From: Clostridium pascui
GTDB lineage: Bacteria > Bacillota > Clostridia > Clostridiales > Clostridiaceae
Direction of reading: 5' to 3'
Assembly (NCBI RefSeq): GCF_016908015.1
Contig: NZ_JAFBDB010000001.1
Coordinates: 865,065-929,064, forward strand
Length of the DNA stretch: 64,000 nucleotides
Under the pieces are notes generated by a model that saw only the letters and a program-made list of their open reading frames with translations, made no database searches and was not told the origin of the DNA. Shown here in pieces: positions 25,961 through 35,019 of the stretch. The stretch's first letter is position 1. Each line of letters starts with the position of its first letter. Made by a program: the position numbers and the translations under genes.

Positions 25961-27026
25961 CTAAGGCACCTCCTAAATTCTTTCTAAGTCTTTCAAAGTA
26001 ATAACCAAAACCTAATAATATAATTCCTCCAACGATGAAGAATATTGATTTTGGCATAAAGTCATATAAGGTATCAAAATAATATCTTAAAATTAAAGCA
26101 CACACAAATACAAGTGGTGTTAACATTCCCTTTTTAACTAAGGTTAATAAATACACCAATAAAAGAATCCCACAGGTAATTGCTACCACATTGCCGTTAC
26201 TTATAAAGTTTAATTCTTCCCACGCATGTTTTGAAGTTAAAAACAGTCCACTTATTCCTAGGGTTACAAGACCTTCAAATTTAAATACCTCTAAGTTTAA
26301 GCTATGCTTTGTATAATACATCGCGAGACCTATTCCAAAGAAAATTAATATTACATATATAGCTTTCATATCTATATAATTTAAAAAGTATAGTATGAAG
26401 TTTAATCCTACTAAGTTGTTAAAAAACGTTACTATTTTTGAAAAATTAAAATACTTATTTCCTGCATATAAAAAAGCTAGAATTATTACTGAATAAGCTA
26501 TTATATTATTATCAAAACTTCCATTAATATAAACCATAAATAAAATGTGAGTAAATATAAAAATAATCTTTTCTTTTAAAAGCAATCCTATGGGTATTGC
26601 CCCTATTGTCCATAGTAGAAACGATTGAGTAAATTCTCCACCGAAATGAAATATTTGTTCTATTAAAAATATCCCCGCCCCATAAATCAGCACACTTAAA
26701 TATAATAATGCTTTTGAGGTTTTAGGATACGCCTTTTCTAATTTAAATGAAGCAAATATTGAAAGTCCAAGTGCTAAAATGATGATACCCACCTTAAACG
26801 GTTTATTAATATACATCCAATTACTTGAAACAAAACTTAAAACTCCAAGCCCTACTAAAATTGAACCAATAGTTACTAGGATTTTTATAAAATTCATTGA
26901 TGATTCTTCTTCGTAAAATGTCATCATGTCATCTACTTGTTCTTTAGTAATTATTCCTCTGTCCTTATGCTCATTAAATTCTCTTAAAATAAATCTGTAA
27001 CGATCTTTACTCAATTTCTTCTTCAT
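25944..27026 (-). CDS. DUF2157 family membrane protein
   Basis: This 360-residue protein has a short cytoplasmic N-terminus (FILREFNEHKDRGIITKEQ) and about ten to twelve hydrophobic segments, starting with ILVTIGSILVGLGVLSFVSSNW, which is the DUF2157 signature. It overlaps both neighbours (20 nt with the HTH gene, 17 nt with GDYXXLXY). The three likely form one regulated membrane module of unknown purpose. Confidence 0.85.
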   Translation of the reverse strand: MKKKLSKDRYRFILREFNEHKDRGIITKEQVDDMMTFYEEESSMNFIKILVTIGSILVGLGVLSFVSSNWMYINKPFKVGIIILALGLSIFASFKLEKAYPKTSKALLYLSVLIYGAGIFLIEQIFHFGGEFTQSFLLWTIGAIPIGLLLKEKIIFIFTHILFMVYINGSFDNNIIAYSVIILAFLYAGNKYFNFSKIVTFFNNLVGLNFILYFLNYIDMKAIYVILIFFGIGLAMYYTKHSLNLEVFKFEGLVTLGISGLFLTSKHAWEELNFISNGNVVAITCGILLLVYLLTLVKKGMLTPLVFVCALILRYYFDTLYDFMPKSIFFIVGGIILLGFGYYFERLRKNLGGALDEKNN

Positions 27027-27495
27027 TATCTTTTCCTCCTTCCAAAAGGTCTCTAAATTGATTTAAAATATAATTCTTATCAAAAGAACTGTACCATCTT
27101 CTGTTGTTTCCATCAATTATTCTATAGTGCGAACTTATTATATTCTTTTGCAGCTTAAACTTTCCCTCTATATTGATATCCTTCCAAAATGCTTTGCCAC
27201 CTCCCGTTATATTTTTGGGTGTAGCCATATTTTTAAATATTATGGTTTCTATAAGCTCTATAGGTTCATCTCCTAAAACCATCTTTAAAATTTCACTTTC
27301 TCTGAAAAGTCCACATACTGCAATCACAAGTGTCCAAGAAGCTTCCATTCTTTCCTTCTCTATTTGTATCAAAGTTTTCTTGGAAATTCCAAGCACCTCA
27401 GCCATCTTATCTTGAGAAAAGTTGTATTCACTCCTTATGAGTCTAAGCTTTTTAGAAACTATGCTGATAAGTTCTTCTTGGGTTAATCCCTCCAT
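27007..27495 (-). CDS. XRE-type helix-turn-helix regulator
   Basis: This 162-residue protein has an N-terminal HTH (about 10-65: LRLIRSEYNFSQDKMAEVLG, ISKKTLIQIEKERMEAS) and a C-terminal domain with Trp-rich blocks (FWKDINIEG, YRIIDGNNRRWYSSF) that may sense a ligand. It is the first gene of the operon with DUF2157 and GDYXXLXY. A perfect palindrome 70-87 nt upstream is a likely self-operator. GAGGTGG precedes the ATG. Confidence 0.85.
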   Translation of the reverse strand: MEGLTQEELISIVSKKLRLIRSEYNFSQDKMAEVLGISKKTLIQIEKERMEASWTLVIAVCGLFRESEILKMVLGDEPIELIETIIFKNMATPKNITGGGKAFWKDINIEGKFKLQKNIISSHYRIIDGNNRRWYSSFDKNYILNQFRDLLEGGKDNEEEIE

Positions 27496-27564
27496 TTTAC
27501 CACCTCTATAACACTATTTGGCTAAATAAGTCTTTAGGACACCAAACGTGAATATTTATATCTT

Positions 27565-27582
27565 TAGTGTAATTTTACACTA
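27565..27582 (-). promoter_or_regulatory. Palindromic operator of the HTH-DUF2157 operon
   Basis: TAGTGTAATTTTACACTA has perfect 8-bp arms around TT. TATAAT on the minus strand lies directly beside it. It is the probable autoregulatory site for the HTH protein. Confidence 0.55.
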
Positions 27583-27685
27583 TTATTATATGTTTTACAA
27601 TATGCTTTTACGCATATTTTTTCGACAAATATTTCAAAAATGTTATTACTGATTTTTATAATTTGTAGATGAATTAATTATAAAT

Positions 27686-27716
27686 AAAAAGGAAATTACG
27701 ATGCAATTCCCTTTCT
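27686..27716 (-). terminator. Terminator of the acetyltransferase gene
   Basis: AAGGAAATT and CAATTCCCTT pair around ACGATG, with T-rich sequence on the minus strand. The AATTACGA block also resembles the end of the fold-back repeat. Confidence 0.6.
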
Positions 27717-27752
27717 TAGATACAAACACTATATTAGAGGCTTAACATTATC

Positions 27753-28286
27753 TCAAAATGTAGTCTTTTCCTTAAAGGCTGCCATAATTATTTCATCATA
27801 ATATTTTCCTTCTTTAAATACCTCATCCTTTAATATTCCTTCTACTTCAAATCCACATTTCTCATAAGATTTTCGAGCTCTCTCGTTAAATGAAAATGTA
27901 CTTAATTTTATTTTGTTAATATTCATATTTTCAAATATGAATTGTATTAATACTTTCATAGCATCAGTTCCATACCCTTTGCCCCAATAATCTTTATTTC
28001 CAATCATTATTCCAACTGTTGCAACGCGTGATATCCAGTTCACTTTTTGAATACCGCAGCCTCCAATATATTTATTAGTTTTAATATCTTCTATTGCAAA
28101 ATTATATTCACCACTTTGATTACCAGTTTGAGATCTTATCCAAGCCTCTTCTTCCCACAAACTCATTGGAAATGGTATAGTTGTAACTAAAAACTTTTTA
28201 AGTTCCTTATCATTAACAAATGATGTTGCTATATCAATATCTTCTTCTCTATAAGCTCTTAAGCAAACCTTTTCCCCATAATACAT
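27753..28286 (-). CDS. GNAT family acetyltransferase (RimJ/RimL type)
   Basis: This 177-residue protein has the GNAT fold with acetyl-CoA loop GNKDYWGKGYGTDAMKVL and C-terminal NERARKSYEKCGFEVEG. RimL-like enzymes acetylate protein N-termini or small amines; the substrate is unknown. AGGAGG precedes the ATG. It is monocistronic. Confidence 0.9.
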   Translation of the reverse strand: MYYGEKVCLRAYREEDIDIATSFVNDKELKKFLVTTIPFPMSLWEEEAWIRSQTGNQSGEYNFAIEDIKTNKYIGGCGIQKVNWISRVATVGIMIGNKDYWGKGYGTDAMKVLIQFIFENMNINKIKLSTFSFNERARKSYEKCGFEVEGILKDEVFKEGKYYDEIIMAAFKEKTTF

Positions 28287-28530
28287 TAACTTATCCTCCT
28301 AAAATTAAAAATCTATTCTAGTATATTTTACCATAAACCCCTAACTCTATATAAAAAATTTATCAAATAAGGTTATAACTAATTCTACTTTAGCTTCATA
28401 TTATAAATTAGAAGTTTACTCAGTTCTAGCACTAGTCTTTATTAAATATATCACTTCCCAATTTTAAGAGCTAAGAACTAGGAGCGGTAATCAAACAATA
28501 ATTGCACAACTTTCGTAAAGGATGATTTAG

Positions 28531-29634
28531 ATGAGTGAAGTAAAAAAATGGACTATTTTGATTTATGCCGATGGCAATAATGAAATGATTGATGTTATAT
28601 ATAAAAACATGCTAGATTGTGAAAAGTCTGGTTCTAACGAAAATGTCAATGTAATTATGCAAATTGGACTTATAGATTCTAATAAAGCCATTGATGTGAA
28701 TGACTGGATTGGTGTAAGACGATATTATATAAAAAGTCCTATGTCTTACTTAATCGAGGATTTAGGAAGAATTAATATGGCTGACCCAAATAATTTATAT
28801 AAGTTTATAAAATGGGGATTTGACAATTATAAAGCTGAAAAATATATGGTTGTATTGTCTGATCATGGTTCAAATTTTATAGGATGTATGACGGATTTAA
28901 GCTTAAATGTGCCTTATATTATGGGCATACCTGAAATGATTGAGGCTGTTAACTCTGCAAGTCAAAGTTCAAACTGTGATATCGATACATTGTTTCTTGA
29001 TATGTGCTATATGAATTCTGTTGAAATTGTTTATGAATTAGCACAATACAATAAAAGTGCAGTTAAGAGCATGGTAACATACATTAGTCATGCCCCTTAT
29101 GAAGGATTGCCCTATGATAAGTTTGTATCTTTAGTTACTAAACACAGTAATATACATGGTTTAAACTTATTTCTCAAACACTTAATAGAAGACTTAAATT
29201 TATCGCTTACAGCGTATGAAATTAATCATGAAAAATTAGAAAGAATTAAAAATTTATTTAATGATTTTGCATATGTCTATATTTATAGTAAAAATCCACA
29301 GGATTACACACTCTCTGATTTAATAAAAAAACCTGATACTGAAAGCAAATTTTATGACTTTATAAAGAACATTAATGAATCCCTATTGTCCATAGTATTA
29401 TATAGCAATGAAGATTTTAGAGGCGTAAATAACTCCATTGAAATAATTTCAGAGGACATTACAAGGTTGATATCTTTTTATTTTAAACTTTCCTTTGCTA
29501 AAAATAACTATTGGCTAAATTTATTAACTACTGATTCACTAGGCTCTAATTTACTTCCTAAAAATAAAGTTAACGTACGACCTAAAACTACATCAGATCC
29601 AGTTTTGCATTATATATTACCTTTTAAAAAATAG
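28531..29634 (+). CDS. Clostripain-family (C11) cysteine peptidase
   Basis: This 367-residue protein begins WTILIYADGNNEM and carries the clan CD His/Cys dyad: H112 in VVLSDHGSN and C159 in TLFLDMCYMNSVE. There is no signal peptide, unlike secreted clostripain, so it probably acts inside the cell. The cleavage preference (Arg for clostripain) cannot be read. AAAGGATG precedes the ATG. It is followed directly by fold-back repeat copy B. An intracellular role, for example in sporulation or toxin-like processing, is speculation. Confidence 0.85.
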   Translation: MSEVKKWTILIYADGNNEMIDVIYKNMLDCEKSGSNENVNVIMQIGLIDSNKAIDVNDWIGVRRYYIKSPMSYLIEDLGRINMADPNNLYKFIKWGFDNYKAEKYMVVLSDHGSNFIGCMTDLSLNVPYIMGIPEMIEAVNSASQSSNCDIDTLFLDMCYMNSVEIVYELAQYNKSAVKSMVTYISHAPYEGLPYDKFVSLVTKHSNIHGLNLFLKHLIEDLNLSLTAYEINHEKLERIKNLFNDFAYVYIYSKNPQDYTLSDLIKKPDTESKFYDFIKNINESLLSIVLYSNEDFRGVNNSIEIISEDITRLISFYFKLSFAKNNYWLNLLTTDSLGSNLLPKNKVNVRPKTTSDPVLHYILPFKK

Positions 29635-29646
29635 TGACCTTAAAAG

Positions 29647-29836
29647 GATATTACGACGGTTTTAATGTTGAACGGCTCGCATGGAATTTGCATTTAAGAA
29701 AGCGTTCGCTACACAAAAAGCTCTAATATTTCTGCTTTTAATTGCTTGCTCAATGCTTTCTACAATGCAAATCCCATACTTGTGTTCAAGATTAAAAATA
29801 TCGTTCAGGCTTACTAACTTTAGGTCGTAAGATATT
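29647..29836 (+). repeat. Fold-back repeat, copy B (shortened)
   Basis: It starts ATTACGACGGTTTTAATGTT and has GCATTTAAGAAAGCGTTCGCTAC and ATGCTTTCTACAATGCAAAT in common with copy C. It lacks the central AACTTTCTA hairpin, and the right end is disturbed by about 24 extra bases. It lies 13 nt after a stop codon. Confidence 0.7.
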
Positions 29837-29873
29837 AAGTATTCTATTTTTTATAAGGACTTTATTTATAAAT

Positions 29874-30380
29874 TTAAAATACCGTTACATTCTTTAAAAA
29901 TTCCAAATCTCTTTTTCTTATAAATTTTCCCATGTACTTTTCTGGATTATCCTTCTCTAAAATAGAGATTGCTTCATTTAAACTTACCCATTCCAATATA
30001 AATCCATTATCTTTTTCTTCTTCTGTAAAGGACGTTTCTTGATATTCTCCTACTACTTTACATAAATAACAGTAAGAAATTTGTAGCTGTTTGAAGTTAT
30101 CCCTGTATTCAATTATCATTCCTAATTCATTTAGAACATCTACTTCTACTCCAACTTCTTCTATTAACTCTCGTCTTAATGCAGTGATTATATCTTCATC
30201 TCTTTCAATTCCACCACCAGGAAGCTTATGATAATTGTCGTTAGAAACATTAAGTATTGCTATTTTATTTTGTTTATTAAATACAACGGCTCTTGAAGCC
30301 TTTCTTATTTTATAACTTATCTCTTCATAGGTTTCTTTATTTGTAATGTCCTTTTCAGTTATTTCCCTTATTAATTTCAT
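29874..30380 (-). CDS. Nudix hydrolase
   Basis: This 168-residue protein contains a full Nudix box starting GGGIERDEDIITALRRELI and continuing EEVGVEV, with the catalytic R and EE residues. Such enzymes hydrolyse nucleoside diphosphates linked to another group; the exact substrate is unknown. The remainder fits an ADP-ribose or 8-oxo-dGTP-like fold. GGAGAG precedes the ATG. The next gene upstream ends 98 nt away. Confidence 0.9.
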   Translation of the reverse strand: MKLIREITEKDITNKETYEEISYKIRKASRAVVFNKQNKIAILNVSNDNYHKLPGGGIERDEDIITALRRELIEEVGVEVDVLNELGMIIEYRDNFKQLQISYCYLCKVVGEYQETSFTEEEKDNGFILEWVSLNEAISILEKDNPEKYMGKFIRKRDLEFLKNVTVF

Positions 30381-30478
30381 ATTGTTCTCTCCTTCAATAA
30401 ATATCTTATTTATAAGTTTCTTTGATAAATCCTTCCCACTATTTGATAATAATATTAAAAGATTTAATATTTACTTTT

Positions 30479-31522
30479 CTAATTCTTTAAAAAGTTAAAA
30501 AATTCATCAGTGAGACTTTCAGTTGCCCATTTATTTACTTGATACACTCCGTTATTTGTTGTCACTAATCTTGCAGATCTTAAAGTAGATAAATGATGAT
30601 GAAGTGAAGATTTTGGAATATTAAGTTGTAACGCTAAATCCTGTAACGTTTGCTCCCCTTCAAATAATATTTTCATGATTTTTAAGCGAGTTTCATCGCC
30701 TAATGCTTTGAATTTTAAAACAAGAAAGTTGTCTGGAGTTAATTTATCATCCGGGTAAATACTTTCATTTGAAATAGGATAATAAAAAACTTTAGTATTT
30801 TCAAAGTCTGCTTCAATATTCCAAGGACGATATATATAGTGAGGTACTAATAAAACTCTTGTAACTGAGGGTTCTGAAACATAATCTATACCTCCAGTTG
30901 CCCATTTAACAAACTCTTCTGGTTGAAGCTTATTAAGCATTGCACTTTTTATCAAAATATCTCTTTCAAGAATTTTTTCATAGGATTCTTTTTCTTCCAA
31001 AATCATTTCATAAAACCATCTTGTTATAACTGATATAAGGTGCTTTTTAAGAAGACTCGAATCTATGCTAACAATAAAATCTATATATTTAGGAAAGAAT
31101 ATGTTGCACTCCGTAAGTTTAGTTATTTTTTCTAGTGCTATTAAATCCCCTTTGGCTGCACTTAACCTGGTTTCCTGCATACTCATTCCTAAATATGGAA
31201 TACAGTAAAATTTTAATTTTTCTTCACTAAGATTATCTATAAATATTTTGAAAGATTCTAAGTCCTGTTCTTCACAATAATATAATAATTGTAACAGTGC
31301 CTTCCAGGTATTATGTTCTGAAACATATTCAAGTTCTTTTTTTAATTCTTGAGATTGTCTTTTAAACACTCTTCCTTTTAATGGCATATCCTTTTCAAGA
31401 GTATTTGCTAATTTTTCATTTGTAACTGCCGCAATTCCTAAAGCACTTTCCAATAGAAGTGAGTATTTCATTTCAATTTTATATGTTTCTCTTTTTCCTT
31501 TTGATAAATCAATAATATTCAT
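30479..31522 (-). CDS. ArsR-family winged-helix regulator with long N-terminal domain
   Basis: This 347-residue protein has a C-terminal ArsR-type winged helix (about 265-345: FKALGDETRLKIMKILFEG, IPKSSLHHHLSTLRSA) and an unassigned helical N-terminal domain of about 250 residues. ArsR metal-binding Cys pairs are absent from the HTH. I chose the internal ATG of MNIIDLSKG, which has AAGGTTGTG upstream; an ATG 14 codons earlier has none. The target is unknown; neighbours on the same strand are Nudix (downstream) and MBL (upstream). Confidence 0.8.
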   Translation of the reverse strand: MNIIDLSKGKRETYKIEMKYSLLLESALGIAAVTNEKLANTLEKDMPLKGRVFKRQSQELKKELEYVSEHNTWKALLQLLYYCEEQDLESFKIFIDNLSEEKLKFYCIPYLGMSMQETRLSAAKGDLIALEKITKLTECNIFFPKYIDFIVSIDSSLLKKHLISVITRWFYEMILEEKESYEKILERDILIKSAMLNKLQPEEFVKWATGGIDYVSEPSVTRVLLVPHYIYRPWNIEADFENTKVFYYPISNESIYPDDKLTPDNFLVLKFKALGDETRLKIMKILFEGEQTLQDLALQLNIPKSSLHHHLSTLRSARLVTTNNGVYQVNKWATESLTDEFFNFLKN

Positions 31523-31674
31523 TTTATTCACAACCTTATTTATTTGATAGGTATATTTTAACATTATGGAATTTCTAATTCAATATTTTTCGAATATTTT
31601 TTGGAAATTTTTAGACCGCTGTGTTTTATATTTTTAGAACGATAAATATAAACCTTACCTTACTTAACTCAAAA

Positions 31675-31712
31675 AATAAAATGGTGCTCTCTTTATAGAA
31701 AACACCATTTTA
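31675..31712 (-). terminator. Terminator of the pentapeptide-MBL operon
   Basis: AAAATGGTG and CACCATTTT form a 9-bp stem with T-rich minus-strand sequence. The arms match those of the terminator at 33203. Confidence 0.75.
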
Positions 31713-31713
31713 T

Positions 31714-32451
31714 TTAAATATATATTTTATTTAATATCCTCAAATTCTCTTTATGTATTTTTCTTTCATACTCTGTTTGAAATTCTATTTGTTCATTAGC
31801 TTGTAAAGACTTTAAGTATTTAATTGTGTTTAACAAATCTTCTTTTGTTATTTCTAGTGTATGACTTGCTACGATTTTCTTTGGATTATAACTTAAATAA
31901 CTTTCTAATGTGCTAATGTATGTATCAATATCATCACTTTCAACATATACTATAGGCTTTTCTAAGTTATCCCCTACATATAATATTCTTTCGTCATAGT
32001 CAAATACAGATATGCAATCAGCTGTATGTCCTGGACTATGAAACAATTCTATACCATCATCTTCAAAAACAATCTTTTCCTTGAAAGTTATATTTGGCAA
32101 CTGCTTTTCTGCCTTACCAAAAATATACTTACTATTTTTATTTATTTGATCTTCCCAAAATTCATCTAGTAATTTTCTACACAACTCATAACTTATTATA
32201 TTATTTCCTTTAAAACTACAATTTCCCCATACATGGTCCCAATGAAAATGAGTATTGATAACTATAACTTCTTTATCATGTGAAATTTTATTTATTTCAT
32301 TTATAATTGGTTTCATGCTTTCTGATCCACAAAAGGTATCAATAAGATAAATTTTAGATTTCTTTTCTATTAAAAACACACTAGTTAAATAACTTTCAAT
32401 TTCATCATAAACATAGGCAGTGGATTTTTTACCAATTTGCTTAACGTCCAT
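31714..32451 (-). CDS. MBL-fold metallo-hydrolase
   Basis: This 245-residue protein of the metallo-beta-lactamase fold has the zinc motif NTHFHWDHVWGN, H in HSPGHTADCIS, D in LYVGDNLE and H in VASHTLEI. It has no signal peptide and is closer to glyoxalase-II-like or lactonase hydrolases than to secreted beta-lactamases. The substrate is unknown. It starts 14 nt after the pentapeptide-repeat gene and shares its operon. Confidence 0.88.
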   Translation of the reverse strand: MDVKQIGKKSTAYVYDEIESYLTSVFLIEKKSKIYLIDTFCGSESMKPIINEINKISHDKEVIVINTHFHWDHVWGNCSFKGNNIISYELCRKLLDEFWEDQINKNSKYIFGKAEKQLPNITFKEKIVFEDDGIELFHSPGHTADCISVFDYDERILYVGDNLEKPIVYVESDDIDTYISTLESYLSYNPKKIVASHTLEITKEDLLNTIKYLKSLQANEQIEFQTEYERKIHKENLRILNKIYI

Positions 32452-32465
32452 AGTCTTACCCCTTT

Positions 32466-33047
32466 TTATTTTATAGTTATATTAAAACTTCTTAAAAGCA
32501 TCATAGCTTCCGGCATAGTAAATACTGCTTTCTTAACTATATTATTTAATGGGTTAATATCATAATCCTTGGCATCAGAAAAATTCGCCTTTGATAAATT
32601 CGAATTATCAAACATAGTTCCGCCTAAACTTGAAGAAGTAAAATCACATTCTGATAAATCTGTTCCTACAAAATCACTTTCGAGTATATTAGAATTTTTA
32701 AACAAGGACTTTTTTAATACTAGACTAGAAAAATTGCAATTTTCAATTAAAGAGTCCTGAAATCCAATTTCTAGTATGAATGTATCGCATTTATTGAAGT
32801 TTACTCCTACCAATTTGCAACCTTTAAACTTTACATTTCTTAGCTTCACATCATCATATTTCACTAACGTCAAATTACATTCATTAAAAGTACAGTCTTC
32901 AAACTTTGAGTTTGAAAAATCTGTTTGAGTAAAATCACAATTATTAAACTCACAATTTACAAATTTTTTATCTATCACACTTTCATTGATTCTCTTTAAT
33001 TGCCTGAATGTTAAATCTTCATATTCCTTTTCTTGTGATATTTCCAT
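32466..33047 (-). CDS. Pentapeptide-repeat protein
   Basis: This 193-residue protein has tandem A(D/N)LXX-type repeats across residues 30-165 (CEFNNCDFTQTDFSNSKF, DLSECDFTSSSLGG, NLSKANFSDA) that should form a right-handed beta helix. The overall form resembles Qnr/MfpA-like proteins that mimic DNA and protect gyrase, but no specific marker supports that. The ATG at 33045-33047 has AAAAGGAG upstream; a start 19 codons earlier does not. It is co-transcribed with the MBL protein. Confidence 0.85.
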   Translation of the reverse strand: MEISQEKEYEDLTFRQLKRINESVIDKKFVNCEFNNCDFTQTDFSNSKFEDCTFNECNLTLVKYDDVKLRNVKFKGCKLVGVNFNKCDTFILEIGFQDSLIENCNFSSLVLKKSLFKNSNILESDFVGTDLSECDFTSSSLGGTMFDNSNLSKANFSDAKDYDINPLNNIVKKAVFTMPEAMMLLRSFNITIK

Positions 33048-33202
33048 TAACTTTGTTCTCCTTTTAATATCTCCTATATCATAAATACTTGCACCAACTG
33101 ACATTATTTATTTCTCAATTATAGTCTAATTAGCATTAAAAGTAAAATCAAAAGGTATTACCGGTATTAATCTAGTACCTTTTAATTCTATTTATAAATT
33201 AC

Positions 33203-33240
33203 AAAATGATGCTCCCCCTTTTAGAGAACACCATTTTAAA
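33203..33240 (-). terminator. Terminator of the 89-residue gene
   Basis: Minus-strand AAAATGGTGTTCTC and GGAGCATCATTTT form an imperfect stem with a T tract. Confidence 0.7.
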
Positions 33241-33241
33241 A

Positions 33242-33511
33242 TTAGCTCATATATACATCTGTAACCTTTGCCACATAATCATCCAATCCTGATTCAGCCA
33301 CTACTATAATAGACTTATTAGCATCACCAGAAATCTTAGCTCTATATGCTTCTCCCTTGACATTATCAGTATATTTATCTCTTTCTACAATTATTTCATT
33401 ACTATTTGCTACTCCATAATCCTCAAGTATTTGAGCAATTCTAGATTCTACGTTTCCTGTTGGACATTCTAATATTTTTATCCTTTCAATTGCATCATCT
33501 ATTTTTGACAT
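33242..33511 (-). CDS. Small conserved-looking protein of unknown function
   Basis: This 89-residue, probably cytoplasmic protein has a helical acidic first half (IDDAIERIKILE) and a beta-rich second half (EAYRAKISGDANKSIIVVAES). AAGGAGG precedes the ATG and a terminator follows, so it is likely a real single gene. No family recognised. Confidence 0.65.
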   Translation of the reverse strand: MSKIDDAIERIKILECPTGNVESRIAQILEDYGVANSNEIIVERDKYTDNVKGEAYRAKISGDANKSIIVVAESGLDDYVAKVTDVYMS

Positions 33512-33685
33512 TATTATTCCTCCTTGAAAACTCTTACTTTCATCATTAGTATTTCCTCTTATATATCTTTAATTCTTTTAAAGACATTTCATTATTTTTC
33601 AAAAAAACATGTGATTATTTAATACTTTATCAATATGTTATAATAATGTAAGTTGTTTTTTATAAATAGGAGGTTGAACTATCAA

Positions 33686-34480
33686 ATGATAATAGACATA
33701 CATACTCACTGCTTTCCAGATAATGTAGCTCAAAGAGCAATATCTGTACGTTCACAAAAATTTGAACTTACACCTGCTACTGATGGAACTGTAGGAGGAC
33801 TAAAACGCTCTATGTTAAACTCTGATATAAATATAAGCGTACTTCAGAATATAGCTTCAAAACCAGAAAAAAATATAGAAATAAACCGATGGGCTGCAAG
33901 TGTACAAGATGATAATATACTTAGTTTTGGCAGCATACATCCTGATTTCCCAAATTGGAAAGAAGAAATAAATTGGCTAGCAAGTCATGGTTTTAAAGGT
34001 GTAAAGGTTCATGGTGATTGTCAAAATTATTTTGCAGATGATCCATATTTATTTAAAATTTATGAAGCAATATTTAATGCAGGTCTCATTATATTATTCC
34101 ATTCTGGTGTTGATACTGCGTTTTCAGAGCCATTCCATACTACACCCGCAAGACTGAAAAAAGTATTAGATGCATTCTCAGGCAGCCCTATAATTGCGGC
34201 GCATATGGGAGGATATAGATATTGGGATGATGTAGAAAAGTATCTGCTTGGAAAGGATATATATTTTGATACAGCTTACTCAACACATGAGTTGGGAATA
34301 GAGATAGTAACAGATTTTATAAAAGCTCATGGTCCTGAGAAAGTTCTTTTTGGAACTGATTCTCCATGGCGAGATCAGGCTGTGGATATTTCTCTTATTA
34401 AGTCATTAAACTTAAGTCCTGATGAAATTAATAGCATACTTGGAAACAATGCTAAAAAACTTCTACAATTAGATAAGTAA
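33686..34480 (+). CDS. Amidohydrolase-2 family metal-dependent hydrolase
   Basis: This 264-residue TIM-barrel protein begins MIIDIHTHCFPD with the metal-binding HxH. It continues with GFKGVKVHGD, ILFHSGVD, IIAAHMGGYRYWDDV and a C-terminal VLFGTDSPWRDQ with the catalytic Asp. These enzymes hydrolyse or decarboxylate cyclic or aromatic acids; the substrate is unknown. AGGAGG lies 12 nt upstream of the ATG, somewhat far; no better start exists. It is monocistronic. Confidence 0.88.
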   Translation: MIIDIHTHCFPDNVAQRAISVRSQKFELTPATDGTVGGLKRSMLNSDINISVLQNIASKPEKNIEINRWAASVQDDNILSFGSIHPDFPNWKEEINWLASHGFKGVKVHGDCQNYFADDPYLFKIYEAIFNAGLIILFHSGVDTAFSEPFHTTPARLKKVLDAFSGSPIIAAHMGGYRYWDDVEKYLLGKDIYFDTAYSTHELGIEIVTDFIKAHGPEKVLFGTDSPWRDQAVDISLIKSLNLSPDEINSILGNNAKKLLQLDK

Positions 34481-34512
34481 TTATAAAAAATGCTTCGTAG
34501 TTTTACGAAGCA
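34480..34512. terminator. Bidirectional terminator
   Basis: TGCTTCGTA and TACGAAGCA pair around GTTT. It lies between convergent genes and overlaps the end of the membrane-protein gene. Confidence 0.75.
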
Positions 34513-34970
34513 AATTTATTTTCTACAAGCTGATAATAGATATATGTTATAGTAAGTCCTATAACATAGAATATAGGTGAATACGGAAATATCCACCAAC
34601 CTGTATAAATAACTATATGGAAAGGATATACTACTATAGCTTCAAGAAAAGTTAAAAGCATCGTCCAACTTAAGATATAATAAACTGCAGATTTATAACT
34701 TCTATTTTTCGGCATGAGAAAAGAAAACATAGCTCCATAACATGGATAAATTAACAAATCATATATTGCTGAGTAAATTAACTTATTATCATAATCTACA
34801 TAATAATATAGTTGAAACTGAGATGAAAGCAATTTATCTATAATAGCTGAAATGCCTACTAAACTGATAGTCATAATAAAATCCATAAGTTTATATTTTT
34901 TCATTTTCATAGTAATTGTAGTTATAATTATTGTTATAATTAGTAATATCCAAAATGCTATATTCTTCAT
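34503..34970 (-). CDS. Small integral membrane protein
   Basis: This 155-residue protein has about five hydrophobic segments, with aromatic-rich loops (FQLYYYVDYDN, YTGWWIFPYSP). It loosely resembles CBO0543-type clostridial membrane proteins, but the match is by eye only. Function unknown. It lies upstream of the terminator shared with the amidohydrolase gene. Confidence 0.65.
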   Translation of the reverse strand: MKNIAFWILLIITIIITTITMKMKKYKLMDFIMTISLVGISAIIDKLLSSQFQLYYYVDYDNKLIYSAIYDLLIYPCYGAMFSFLMPKNRSYKSAVYYILSWTMLLTFLEAIVVYPFHIVIYTGWWIFPYSPIFYVIGLTITYIYYQLVENKFAS

Positions 34971-35019
34971 TTACCATCACCTATGTTTAGAATGCCCCGT
35001 ATTACTAATAATTATTTAA

